Shown here piece by piece: positions 1-10,800 of a stretch of 64,000 nucleotides of DNA. The DNA is from Gibbula magus (Eukaryota; Mollusca; Gastropoda; Trochida; Trochidae). The first letter of the stretch is position 1. Every line of letters starts with the position of its first letter. Under the pieces are notes generated by a model, which saw nothing but the letters and a program-made list of their open reading frames with translations, had not been told where the DNA came from and did not search any database. Both the position numbers and the translations under genes were made by a program. The DNA lies in the NCBI GenBank assembly GCA_936450465.1, contig OW388297.1, positions 30,026,387 to 30,090,386 on the forward strand. Direction: 5' to 3'.

Positions 1-1751
1 ACAATGCCTCAAGAAATATTTACTTTATGTCAATCTCTCAAAAACAACAAAGCAGCTGGTGAAGATGATATAGCTTATGAACATTTAAAGTACGGAGGTA
101 AGGTCTTATCGCGCAGTCTCTCTATCTTGTTTAACCTTATACTTTAATCGGGCTATACTCTTGGAAGAGAGGCATCGTTATTCCTATATCAAAAGGTGGA
201 AACAAATCAAGATCTGCAGTCGACTCATACAGAGAAGTAACACTTATGCCTGTAGTGTAAACGAATGCCACATATAATGTGTGATAGGTCATTCTCTTCC
301 CCTGAACAGTTTGGATTCCAGAAAGGCATGTCGTCAATCCATACGTCGTTCAATGTCCAGGAGATTGCAGTCCATGCCTTCCATGTGGCATTCCTCGATA
401 GCTCTAAAGCTTTTAATACTGTGTACAATACGGGCCTCCTATTAAAGTTGAAAAAGCTGAAAATCAAAGACGCTTTATGGAGACTCATGGATAATGCCTA
501 CACAGATATGACAAGTAGTGTCATGATCAATCTTGAGAAGTCAACGTGGTTCCCACTTTACAGAGGGGTACGCCAAGGTAGCATTTTATCGGCAAAGTTC
601 TATCTCGTGTACATTGACGAACTGTTAACAAATCTGTCTGCAAGCAAGAAGGGATCTATAGTTCTAGATATCAGTGTTACTGCCCCCACACAGGCCGATG
701 ACATCACTTTAGCCAGGCCTCTTATCAGTGGCCTCCAGGATCTACTGCTCACCTGCGAGACATACAGCTCTCAGTGGAGATTTACCTTTTCTCCTACCAA
801 AAGCAAACTTCTTATATTCGGTAAAACCAAAATCAATTATTCTGAATTGACGCTTTATGGAAAATCTCTGCCCCGATGTACTGAAATTAAGCATGTTGGG
901 ATACAACTAGATGCTGCATTTAACTCCTGGAATAGAACTCTAGAAGCATGTAGCAAATTAAGACGCACGACGATGACTCTTACACAGTCTGGTGTACATC
1001 AAAACGGACTCAACCAACTGATAAGTCTCAAATTAATAAAGACGATATGTTTACCAAAAGCTATTTACGGGTGTGAACTTTGGACAGATCTATCAAAAGC
1101 AGAAGTCACTGCACTCGAGCGTGCACAAAGATTCTGTTTAAAAATTGCGCAGGGTGTTCCAAGAAACACACGAACGGATGCATGTAACGCCCTTGCAGGA
1201 TGGTACTGCATCGAGTCATCAATAGACATAAGAAAGTTGCAACAATTATGCAACTCAAAAGCCGATTTTCTCCCTAGGAAGTTGTTCATATTAAATAAAT
1301 ATAACTTAATAATTACTTGAACACTTTTATTGAATTAAGGACATTTTCAAGCCAATCAAAGTGGAAAACCATGGTTAAAACCGCATTGAAGATGAAAGAA
1401 GAGACCAGCTGGCGAGACCGAATCTCCTCTGACCCTGAACTGAAACAATTCAGCTGGATAAAGACTGATATGTCAACCCACATAGCATGGCATATCGCGA
1501 AGTCTACCCCAGGCCTGAGGTATGCTGCGAACTTTGTCGTCCACATGTGTGCCGCGTGGCGTCCAGGAACTGTGTGTGGTGACTGTTCGAAATGTAGAAA
1601 CCAGTATGATGATCTCCTGACACACGTGATCTGTCACTGCCCCAGCTACCAGTGTCAGAGAGACACTCTGTGGTGCTCCCTCATTAACAACAGTCCTCCA
1701 GAAGTGAGTGTGACACTACATGCCAAATCGGACATAGAATTGGCGGCATGA
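1..1751 (+). pseudogene. LINE reverse transcriptase, frameshifted
   Basis: The frame starting at 4 encodes the N-terminal RT signature KNNKAAGEDDI and meets a stop at 145-147. A second frame (about 165-250) reads RGIVIPISKGGNKSR, again RT-like, so at least two frameshifts lie before 265. From 265 to 1320 a 351-residue frame holds RT motif A (FLDSSKAFNTV, residues 43-53), motif B (GVRQGSILS, 101-109) and motif C as QADD (143-146) instead of the usual YADD or FADD. From about 1305 the reading moves to another frame and continues to 1751 with a C-terminal knuckle: C-x2-C (CGDCSKC) followed by DDLLTHVICHC. The protein would copy element RNA at the nicked target. The altered motif C and the frame breaks make this a pseudogene. 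Confidence 0.85.
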
Positions 1752-1985
1752 GTGTTGTCCTGCAGTCCCCCTGTGTGTACAGAACTATGCGACCTTAAGC
1801 TCTATGCTGAGACTGTTAATGTAAACTTGTTTACTTTCAGTTAATCTAAAATATTCTATCAAAATATCCATTAATATACATATCAATGTTAACTTTAAAT
1901 ACAAGCTGTAAATGTACATTCATGCATACATGCTGTCGTTGTAACTCTCCTTTGAAGGAATAAAGAATAAATAACAAAATAAGCC
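1..1985 (+). mobile_element. 5'-truncated LINE (non-LTR) retrotransposon, decayed
   Basis: Reverse-transcriptase sequence begins at the window edge and runs to about 1751. It is followed by a non-coding tail ending near 1985 in A-rich sequence with overlapping AATAAA signals (GAATAAAGAATAAATAA near 1960). This is the usual 3' architecture of a non-LTR element: RT, a C-terminal Cys/His knuckle, a short 3' UTR and an A-rich tail. The endonuclease part, if present, lies outside the window. The clade (CR1, L2 or a related group) cannot be settled by eye. The copy is inactive because its frame is broken several times. Confidence 0.8.
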
Positions 1986-2286
1986 ATTCCCTTAAAAACG
2001 ATGTTTGTCTTCTTTTCAAGAAGCATAAGCCTGACTCACACTCTCTATGCTGAGACTGTTATTGCAAACTTGTTTACTTTCAGTTAATCTAAAATATTCT
2101 ATCAAAATATCCATTAATATACATATCAATGTTAACTTTAAATACAAGCTGTAAATGTACATTCATGCATACATGCTGTCGTTGTAACTCTCCTTTGAAG
2201 GAATAAAGAATATATAACAAAATAAGCCATTCCCTTAAAAACGATGTTTGTCTTCTTTTCAAGAAGCATAAGCCTGACTCACACCC
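1801..2286 (+). repeat. 243-bp tandem duplication of the LINE tail
   Basis: The segment starting TCTATGCTGAGACTGTT at 1801 recurs at 2044, and the two copies stay nearly identical through GCCTGACTCACAC (ends near 2040 and 2284). Only a few substitutions separate them, for example GTTAATGTAAAC against GTTATTGCAAAC. Each copy includes the GGAATAAAGAATA end of the LINE plus about 60 bp beyond it, so the duplication arose after insertion or the true LINE end lies in that extra 60 bp. Confidence 0.9.
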
Positions 2287-2699
2287 TTGAAACCTTCAAC
2301 TGTTGTCACAGCAGAAACTGATTAAACAGTGCAGGTATGATTCCCTCTGATGAGAATGAAAATACTTTCGCAAAAAAATTAGGTATAAAATTTGTATGAT
2401 GTATTATTAAGAATCTGTAAAAGCTACATAGCCAAATGCACTATTTTTATTTCATGAAGATTCCCAGGCAAACGCGTGTAAATCATCAAAATATAAAGGT
2501 TCGAGTGACCGATGATGAACAATCAGAAGATAACGTTTAAAGGCGCTGTTGCACGGTATTTTTACTGAAATAAAGTGCTTTCACAAAATTGAATATATAA
2601 ATTAGTGGTACCAATGGCGACATAATACTCCGGAATCAATCAAAAGAGTTCTAAAACGAATGTACATGGTTTGGTTAGGCCATTCGAGTCCATTTCCCA

Positions 2700-2743
2700 T
2701 CGAGCGGCCATTTTAATGTGTTCACATTAAAATGGCCGCTCGA
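2700..2743. repeat. Perfect 21-bp inverted repeat, 2-bp loop
   Basis: The arm TCGAGCGGCCATTTTAATGTG minus its last base (2700-2719) is followed by G, the spacer TT (2721-2722), and the exact reverse complement to 2743. All 21 pairs match. It could fold into a stable DNA cruciform or RNA hairpin. The inner word GGCCATTTTA resembles part of the MITE at 3694-4051, but the palindrome itself is not obviously a piece of it. Confidence 0.95.
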
Positions 2744-2934
2744 AGATAGTTCAAGTGGTCTGACTGATCTAACGACATCTAAGCACTCACAGTAGAGGTT
2801 TGAATATAGAACAATGATGAAATGGTCAACCATCTTGCTGTCAGAACTCTCACATTCTCATGAGACTTACAAATCTACCTCTCACACTGAAGAGTTCCAC
2901 ACTACTGTCGCTTTAGACGTCGCACCATTTTCTT

Positions 2935-2990
2935 CGAATACGGATAACAGTTTTCTATGGATACGGCTTATCGGGTCGTGTAATGAGAAA
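2935..2990 (+). repeat. Dispersed repeat core, second copy near 48190
   Basis: TACGGATAAC followed by GTTTTCTATGGATACGGCTT occurs here (about 2939-2971) and again at about 48198-48230 with one internal substitution. Outside about 35 bp the two places diverge quickly. This suggests two old copies of one dispersed element whose ends I cannot set. In this copy the core lies directly before the palindrome at 3004. Confidence 0.7.
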
Positions 2991-3003
2991 TAAGAAGTTT
3001 TAT

Positions 3004-3175
3004 CCAATCAAAAAAACATTTGTATACTTACTTAGAATAAATGATTTATGTGTGTATATATATTTATAAAATTTATATATATTAAAATTATACATATATA
3101 TATATATTTATACACGCGCGCATACACACATAAATCATTTAATTCAAAGTAAGTATTCGCATGGTTTTTGACTGG
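3004..3175. repeat. Imperfect 60-bp inverted repeat with (TA)n centre
   Basis: Left arm from CCAATCAAAAA (3004) through AAATGATTTATGTGTGTATA is matched by the reverse complement of the right arm ending TTTTTGACTGG (3175), with scattered mismatches over about 55-60 bp per arm. The centre (about 3055-3112) is TA-rich with a CGCGCG run. The form fits a small foldback element (MITE-like); no convincing target-site duplication was seen. Confidence 0.75.
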
Positions 3176-3693
3176 ATCAATCGCCTTTTGTATCAAGTAT
3201 ACACACTTGATATTATAGTCCTGATTGGCATGCCTTCGTTAAACAGATGTGTAACTTCTTTAATTGCGATTTCATCACATACATTTTATGCACATGTACA
3301 TGACGTCACATAATTTGCGAAATGATGCAGTGATGGAGATCGAGTAATAGTGGACAGCGATACTGTTGTTTGGAATTAATCGTTCGCGTTTATGCAATAT
3401 TAAATTATTTTTTAAATACTGCAAACGAAGAGCAAAGATTGCTGTGATGAAATATCTTTCTGGTATATAAAATATATGTGCATTGCAAACATGACACAAT
3501 CAGATTCAGATTGCAAAGTGTAATCCATTCCATCATAAAAAAAAACCTGAAATATTTATTATTTAAATTTTCACATTTAAGGCAACCTTACGTTATATTT
3601 GAAGGCCTACATACATTTAAAAAGAAAAATTAAAAACTATAGAAATTTTAGTTGGTTTGTAAACACCATCTAAAATTTAGTTAATTGCCCTAT

Positions 3694-4051
3694 AGGGGCA
3701 GTAGCACGTTTTTTGCTAAATTTACTTTTTCAAATTTCCTATTTATAATGATAGTTTGTGCCATTTATACATGTATGTACTATAGAGGGTAAAAGATCCT
3801 ATAACAAAGACCAATTATCCGTAGTAGTGATAACGGTGTTGCGTATAAAGCAAAAATTGCATGGCGGCCATTTTATTGGGCACACATTTTATTATTTCGA
3901 AAGGCAAAACGATCCCATGGCTTTACTGAGCCATGTACATTCATATTTACCTTGATTTTCGGAAGAGAGAAGGGTGTTTTGAGATTGGTGAAATTATTTT
4001 TCAAATACATTTCATCGACTTATTTGAGCCAAAAAACGTGCTACTGCCCCT
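3694..4051 (+). mobile_element. TTAA-type MITE, family 1 (copy a)
   Basis: About 358 bp bounded by inverted repeats, GGGGCAGTAGCACGTTTTTT at the left (3695) and the complement AAAAAACGTGCTACTGCCCC at the right (to 4050). The right side is followed by TTAA (4052-4055); the left side has a degraded TATA. It shares its length and most interior blocks, in reverse orientation, with 57671-58025, which has intact TTAA on both sides. It has no coding capacity, so it would depend on an outside transposase. TTAA targets are typical of piggyBac-like enzymes, but superfamily membership is an inference. Confidence 0.85.
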
Positions 4052-4084
4052 TTAAATGTCATTACGGTATTTTTAAAATATTTG

Positions 4085-4454
4085 ATTTGTTTTAATAAGT
4101 GCCGAAATACCACCTGTGCTGAATAAAGTTAAAATATGTTCACTCGACATGCAAATTCATAACCAATTGCCAAATATATTATAATTACTTCTTTACAATA
4201 AAAGTCTAGCAACGGCCTTATAGAAATGTACATCTGAGAAAAATCAAAATTACCCGTCCCATGTACATCCACAGTTGTAACATGACCAATTAAACATTAC
4301 CAACCGCGGTACATTGTCCGGTTTTCGATCGAACATCGCGAGCTTTAAACCGGTCACGGTAATCAGCAGTAGGCTGTGCATCTCGGTAGAATAACAACAT
4401 TTATATAAATAACGTTTGACTCTATGTGATTCCAACAACATTCCTAATGTATCT
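4085..4454 (-). mobile_element. Degraded copy of TTAA MITE family 2
   Basis: Reversed and diverged relative of the elements at 50074 and 50901. Shared blocks in order include a GCAAATTCAT…CAATTGCCAAATATAT block near 4150, CCCGTCCCATGTACAT near 4255, CATTGTCCGGTTTTCGATC near 4313 and ATAACGTTTGACT near 4410. The right end reads CAACAACATTCCTAATGTATCT followed by TTAA (4455-4458), matching the family's terminal sequence. The left end is not clear. The divergence implies an older insertion than the two copies at 50-51 kb. Confidence 0.65.
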
Positions 4455-4483
4455 TTAAGTTATAAACTTTTATAACAATTGGT

Positions 4484-4922
4484 AGTAATACTATGATATG
4501 ATAAATTGGCATTGTGAAATGACAGCATACCAATCAATCAAATTAATGATACATACAATTTAATAATAGAAACAAGCATATCTTTCCGCCGTCTCACCTC
4601 TCACACTGTTCAAGTACAAGTAAATAATCTAGCGACAAGTACATCATCTAGTGACAAGTACATCATAAAATGACAAGTAAATCATATAGTGACAAGTACA
4701 AGTACACCATCTAGTGACAAGTACATCATCTAGTGACAATTACAAGTACACCATCTAGTGACAAGTACATCATTTAGTGACAAGAAGTAATAGTAATACT
4801 ATGATATGATAAATTGGCATTGTGAAATGACAGCATACCAATAAATCAAATTAATGATACATACAATTATTTAGTAATAGATACAAGCATACCTTTCCGG
4901 CGTCCCACCTCTCACACTGTTC
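4484..4922 (+). repeat. Duplicated 130-bp segment around a 19-20 bp minisatellite
   Basis: A segment starting AGTAATACTATGATATG occurs at 4484-4612 and again at 4792-4922 and is nearly identical, ending CACCTCTCACACTGTTCAA in both. Between them (4613-4785) lies a minisatellite built from TACATCATCTAGTGACAAG-like units, about nine copies of variable length. The layout suggests that the minisatellite grew at, or helped to create, the duplication junction. Confidence 0.85.
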
Positions 4923-4989
4923 AATCAGAGACACACCGTACAGCGTGTGTGCTTGATTCGAGAAACCGCTTGAAACAGCTTATATGTAA

Positions 4990-5217
4990 GCGTCAGTATC
5001 TGGCATTAGCAGCGACCCTCCGACGGGCTTGTTGATTGGTAGAGAGAGATATCCGGACCACAGCGTACAAGCGCACTGACTGTAGGTGGCGGTAGTGACT
5101 CCTAGTGTTCAGCTGTGTTGTGTTGTGGATGATAACCCAAGCTCTACCTGGACTCAGTGAGACTAGTGTTCGAGTTGTGTACATTACCGTTCGTCCTAAA
5201 CCAGATATTCGGTTCCG
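4990..5217 (+). other. Possible untranslated first exon with splice donor
   Basis: This stretch is richer in GC and CpG than its neighbours and ends in a good donor, TTCCG|GTAAGG at 5217/5218. A second donor-like site, CTCG|GTGAGT, lies near 5400. No convincing open frame or TATA box is visible. It could be the 5' non-coding exon of a host gene whose later exons lie outside or within introns here, but the evidence is weak and base composition alone could explain it. Confidence 0.2.
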
Positions 5218-5573
5218 GTAAGGGTTTGTTTAAGAATATTTGTGATTAGACGAACTTTCATTCGATTAAGGACATTTTTGTGTTTCCGTTCCAGTTGGAA
5301 AAGGTGTTGCATAGTGATTGAATTGTGTTTTTCTTTCAACATTTTTGTGTTTTAATGATACTGTAACTTCGCTGAAGGTTTGGAAACTTCCTTCTTCTCG
5401 GTGAGTAAATGTTGACGAGGACAGAACTAATAATGACTATGGTTTTAATGCAATATCTAGGCTTAATTTGTTTTATTTTGGAATATCGGCCATAATGTTG
5501 TTCTGCATTACGTGAATGGGGAAACCATTGTATTGTCACTAATTTTGAAACTCGTTAAAAGTAAAACATATAA
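5218..5573. other. Non-coding stretch, nothing recognised
   Basis: AT-rich sequence between the possible exon and the inverted-repeat boundary at 5574. No repeat, RNA gene or open frame that I can support. Confidence 0.5.
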
Positions 5574-5598
5574 GGGTCATTCTCAGAAAATGGAGCAA
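5574..5598 (+). repeat. Left terminal inverted repeat
   Basis: Reads GGGTCATTCTCAG followed by AAAATGGAGCAA, preceded directly by ATAA. It differs from the right repeat at two inner positions (CAG against AAA). Confidence 0.75.
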
Positions 5599-7250
5599 TT
5601 TGGTGGATGTGATTACAAAAATAAAATCATTCTCCGTTTCAATTAAAAAATTTACAATTTGAACAAGGCACCCATTGGAAATTAAATACAGATTATGCAA
5701 TCTTAATCTCTTTTGACAACAAAAGTATTTACTTTTAAACATACAGAGTTGAGAATTTATGTCAGTGATGTTACCAATGCATTTTTAAGTTTTCCTTTAT
5801 TATTGATCAAGTATTTTAGTACATAATTCTGCTTGAAAAAAACATGTATGGTGTATTGGGAGTTTTCAGAAGAAAATTAATAATAAAGTAATTTTTTAAT
5901 TTGTAATTTCATGACAGTACTTATGAATTGTGGAACTCGAAATTTAAAAGGGTACAACAATATTTGTACAGACAGCAAATTAAGTTCAATAAATACTAAA
6001 TACACTTTAGGGGAATGACCAGGTCCATATGTAATACAGGAGCAGGTGACATTTATTTCTCCCTATTTTTTCTTTTAAAATAAAGGATTTTGTTTGTTGT
6101 GATGTCACTGATAACTGGTAACATCACTGACAGGGAAGGTAACATTACTGACATTATAATCATTAAAACTGATTATCATTAAATATACTGTAAAAATTGA
6201 AGCATTGTTGGAACAGTTCATTATTTAGTGTTAAAAGCCAGACTGTCTGAAGTCCCAACATTGTCAAATATGCTAGAAATCATAATTTTGCACTGACAAA
6301 TATGTAACATCACTGACATTACATTGCAATAAATGTTTTTAAAATAAAAATGATACTGTGAAAGACTAGGTATTGCCAAGTTTGTGTATGTTAATGTAAT
6401 GTTTAGATTGTTAAATGTTAAATGTTAACTCTTAATGGTTTCTTTATAATAATTGCATACATCATTAATAAAGGGTAACATCACTGACAGGATTGGTAAC
6501 AGTGAGCACTTATAAGAATTCTGTTAAAGATAAGGCAGTGTAAGATACCATTCATATAAAAGGTGGATGGTCAGGTGCTCAAAGATAGATTTATATTTTT
6601 TACTAGAAATTATAACTTCACCACAAAATATATCATCACAGATTTGAAGGGTAACATCACTGACATTAAATGATGATAAATAACAGAACTCACCATCCCA
6701 GTATGGAAAATGTGTTTGTTTACTTTCTATTTATTAGTATAAAGTACATATTATCTGATGTTTAAAGATACGCACTTCATGCCTTTAAAAAGAATCAATC
6801 AAGTATGCCACATTAACAGGAATTATCTGCACTGTATGGTAGAACATAAAAACTGAAATGATTTAATCAACAACAGGACAGACGGTTAATGACCATTGCA
6901 ACTTGTGGACTAAAAAACAAGTTCTCATTGATGTGTCACAAAATAAATTTATATTAATAACAACTGATGTACAGTACATTGTCAATTTGTATCTCTCAAT
7001 GACAGAATATTGGCAAAGTTCTTACTATCAGTCTATGTGACCATATTAATAGGTAACTTTAATTTGAAACAACTTTAAAAAAAGAATGAACTATGCATAT
7101 CAGTGAAGCTAATCTACACACTGATCCACTAGTGATGAAGTATCATTGCTTTTACACACTGGCTCCTTTTTTTTTTATTTGGGTGTTCATATTTCATACT
7201 AACTTAAGTTGTCCATTGAAATGCACGCACAGAGGTGTCCATCACGCAAA
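5599..7250. repeat. Left shoulder with six copies of a 16-mer
   Basis: Non-coding AT-rich DNA holding GGTAACATCACTGACA or a close variant at 6117-6132, 6138-6153 (ATTACT variant), 6304-6318 (first G missing), 6474-6489 and 6650-6665, and the reverse complement at 5760-5775. A partial copy follows at 6494 and a related TGTCACTGATAAC at about 6103. Spacing is irregular, so this is not a simple tandem array. The same motif recurs at 37208-37829. Clustered motifs near transposon ends often bind transposase; that role here is inferred. Nothing else was recognised in this stretch. Confidence 0.85.
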
Positions 7251-7275
7251 CCAGGTGTTCATCATGAACACCTGG
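7251..7275. repeat. Perfect 12-bp palindrome at the satellite border
   Basis: CCAGGTGTTCAT, a single central C, then ATGAACACCTGG. Related words AGGTGTCCATCA (7232) and GTGAACACCTGA (7283) flank it, giving a cluster of CAGGTGTTCA-like words just before the array starts. E-box-like CAGGTG cores are present; no function is implied. Confidence 0.9.
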
Positions 7276-7305
7276 TATAGCCGTGAACACCTGATATGAG
7301 AGTAC

Positions 7306-7800
7306 TTTTTAGCTCATCAGGCCTGAAAGGCCCGATGGGCTTATGGCATGGGATGGCGTCCGTAAACTTTTCGCTTTTTCGACTTCTTCTCCAGAACCAC
7401 TGGGTCTGAGTAGCTGAAATTTTGTATACAGACTCCTTGGGCAATGGGGATTCTAAATTGTAGATTTAGTGATCCAGTGACCCCAAATAAGGGCCTCACA
7501 GGCCATAATCTAAAAACCTATTTTCATCTTCTTCTCAAGAACGAAAAGACCTAGAAGACTGAAATGTTGTGTACAGACTCTTTAGCCAATGGAGATTCTA
7601 AATTGTAGATTTGGTGACCCTGTGGCCCCAAATAAGGGCCTCACAGGCCATTACCTAAAATACTATTTTAATCTTCTTCTCCAGAACGAAAAGACCTAGA
7701 AGGCTGTCATGTTGTGTAAAGAATCTTTAGCCAATGGGGATTCTACCTTGTCAATTTGGTGACCCTGTGACTCCAAATATGGGCCACAGCCGAAAAAAAC
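7306..7800 (+). repeat. Array head: three diverged 140-bp subrepeats and a leader hairpin
   Basis: After GTACTTTTTA comes a hairpin, GCTCATCAGGCC…GGCCCGATGGGC (7312-7340, 10 of 12 pairs). Three tandem subrepeats follow, starting near 7380, 7527 and 7672, each running from CTTCTTCTC-AGAAC through CCAATGG-GATTCTA to CACAGGCCAT or CACAGCC. They are more diverged from one another than the A units are. The leader resembles a family of dispersed repeats I associate with molluscan genomes (GGGATGGCGTCCGTAAACTTTT); this is recalled, not checked. It is probably the sequence from which the satellite grew. Confidence 0.75.
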
Positions 7801-10800
7801 CCTTTGAAATTGAATTTTGGACTGATATTTTATGTCGACTTCAATCAGTCTTCAATTTTTCCCTAATAAAATATCTGAGGGAGATTCATCTCATCTTTTA
7901 GATATGTGAGTCCTAACTTGGGTTTGAGAAATGCGTAATTGAGAAAAAAAAGTAACTTTGCAGTTAATCTTATTCAGTAGGAATGTGAAATATATGTCGA
8001 CTTAAGATTACAATCTGCATTGTGGACATGTTTCTCAAATTGATGTAATCAATGTGAAATGAGAACTATTGAATAGCCTATGAACTGAATATTGTGACAA
8101 GCCACAAAGGAATTAATTGAAGAGGAGTTAAGAATTCTTTTATTTTACATGAGATATGTGAACTGCATATGACTGGTATTGAAATGATAAGATAAGACTA
8201 TTTTCATCTTCTTCTCCAGAAAAAATGACCTAGAAGGCTGTCATGTTGTGTAAAGAGTCTTTAGCCAATGGAGATTCTAAATTGTAGATTTGGTGTCCCT
8301 GTGGCTCCAAAAAAGGGCCTCACAGGCAATTACCTAAAATCCTGTTTTTATTTGTTTCTCCGGAACAAAAAGACCTAGAAGGCTGTAATATTGTGTGCAA
8401 ACTCTTTAGCCAATGGGGATTCTACCATGTCAATTTGGTGACCCTGTGACTCCAAATATGGGCCACAGCCGAAAAAAACCCTTTGAAATTGAATTTTGGA
8501 CTGATATTTTATGTCGACTTCAATCAGTCTTCAATTTTTCCCTAATAAAATATCTGAGGGAGATTCATCTCATCTTTTAGATATGTGAGTCCTAACTTGG
8601 GTTTGAGAAATGCGTAATTGAGAAAAAAAAGTAACTTTGCAGTTAATCTTATTCAGTAGGAATGTGAAATATATGTCGACTTAAGATTACAATCTGCATT
8701 GTGGACATGTTTCTCAAATTGATGTAATCAATGTGAAATGAGAACTATTGAATAGCCTATGAACTGAATATTGTGACAAGCCACAAAGGAATTAATTGAA
8801 GAGGAGTTAAGAATTCTTTTATTTTACATGAGATATGTGAACTGCATATGACTGGTATTGAAATGATAAGATAAGACTATTTTCATCTTCTTCTCCAGAA
8901 AAAATGACCTAGAAGGCTGTCATGTTGTGTAAAGAGTCTTTAGCCAATGGAGATTCTAAATTGTAGATTTGGTGTCCCTGTGGCTCCAAAAAAGGGCCTC
9001 ACAGGCAATTACCTAAAATCCTGTTTTTATTTGTTTCTCCGGAACAAAAAGACCTAGAAGGCTGTAATATTGTGTGCAAACTCTTTAGCCAATGGGGATT
9101 CTACCTTGTCAATTTGGTGACCCTGTGACTCCAAATATTGGCCACAGCCGAAAAAAACCCTTTGAAATTGAATTTTGGACTGATATTTTATGTCGACTTC
9201 AATCAGTCTTCAATTTTTCCCTAATAAAATATCTGAGGGAGAGTCATCTCATCTTTTAGATATGTGAGTCCTAACTTGGGTTTGAGAAATGCGTAATTGA
9301 GAAAAAAAAGTAACTTTGCAGTTAATCTTATTCAGTAGGAATGTGAAATATATGTCGACTTAATATTACAATCTGCATTGTGGACATGTTTCTCAAATTG
9401 ATGTAATCAATGTGAAATGAGAACTATTGAATAGACTATGAACTGAATATTGTGACAAGCCACAAAGGAATTAATTGAAGAGGAGTTAAGAATTCTTTTA
9501 TTTTACATGAGATATGTGAACTGCATATGACTGGTATTGAAATGATAAGATAAGACTATTTTCATCTTCTTCTCCAGAAAAAAGGACCTAGAAGGCTGTC
9601 ATGTTGTGTAAAGAGTATTTAGCCAATGGAGATTCTAAATTGTAGATTTGGTGTCCCTGTGGCTCCAAATAAGGGCCTCACAGGCAATTACCTAAAATCC
9701 TGTTTTTATTTGTTTCTCCGGAACAAAAAGACCTAGAAGGCTGTAATATTGTGTGCAAACTCTTTAGCCAATGGGGATTCTACCTTGTCAATTTGGTGAC
9801 CCTGTGACTCCAAATATTGGCCACAGCCGAAAAAAACCCTTTGAAATTGAATTTTGGACTGATATTTTATGTCGACTTCAATCAGTCTTCAATTTTTCCC
9901 TAATAAAATATCTGAGGGAGAGTCATCTCATCTTTTAGATATGTGAGTCCTAACTTGGGTTTGAGAAATGCGTAATTGAGAAAAAAAAGTAACTTTGCAG
10001 TTAATCTTATTCAGTAGGAATGTGAAATATATGTCGACTTAATATTACAATCTGCATTGTGGACATGTTTCTCAAATTGATGTAATCAATGTGAAATGAG
10101 AACTATTTTATAGCCTATGAACTGAATATTGTGACAAGCCACAAAGGAATTAATTGAAGAGGAGTTAAGAATTCTTTTATTTTACATGAGATATGTGAAC
10201 TGCATATGACTGGTATTGAAATGATAAGATAAGACTATTTTCATCTTCTTCTCCAGAAAAAAGGACCTAGAAGGCTGTCATGTTGTGTAAAGAGTATTTA
10301 GCCAATGGAGATTCTAAATTGTAGATTTGGTGTCCCTGTGGCTCCAAATAAGGGCCTCACAGGCAATTACCTAAAATCCTGTTTTTATTTGTTTCTCCGG
10401 AACAAAAAGACCTAGAAGGCTGTAATATTGTGTGCAAACTCTTTAGCCAATGGGGATTCTACCTTGTCAATTTGGTGACCCTGTGACTCCAAATATGGGC
10501 CACAGCCGAAAAAAAACCCTTTGAAATTGAATTTTGGACTGATATTTTATGTCGACTTCAATCAGTCTTCAATTTTTCCCTAATAAAATATCTGAGGGAG
10601 ATTCATCTCATCTTTTAGATATGTGAGTCCTAACTTGGGTTTGAGAAATGCGTAATTGAGAAAAAAAAGTAACTTTGCAGTTAATCTTATTCAGTAGGAA
10701 TGTGAAATATATGTCGACTTAAGATTACAATCTGCATTGTGGACATGTTTCTCAAATTGATGTAATCAATGTGAAATGAGAACTATTGAATAGCCTATGA

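Larger units (their letters stand above)
2287..3690. other. Non-coding, AT-rich; holds palindromes only
   Basis: No protein-like frame or RNA gene was recognised. The stretch contains a perfect palindrome at 2700-2743, a dispersed repeat core at 2935-2990 and an imperfect palindrome with a TA-rich centre at 3004-3175, listed separately. The remainder shows nothing I can assign. Confidence 0.6.
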
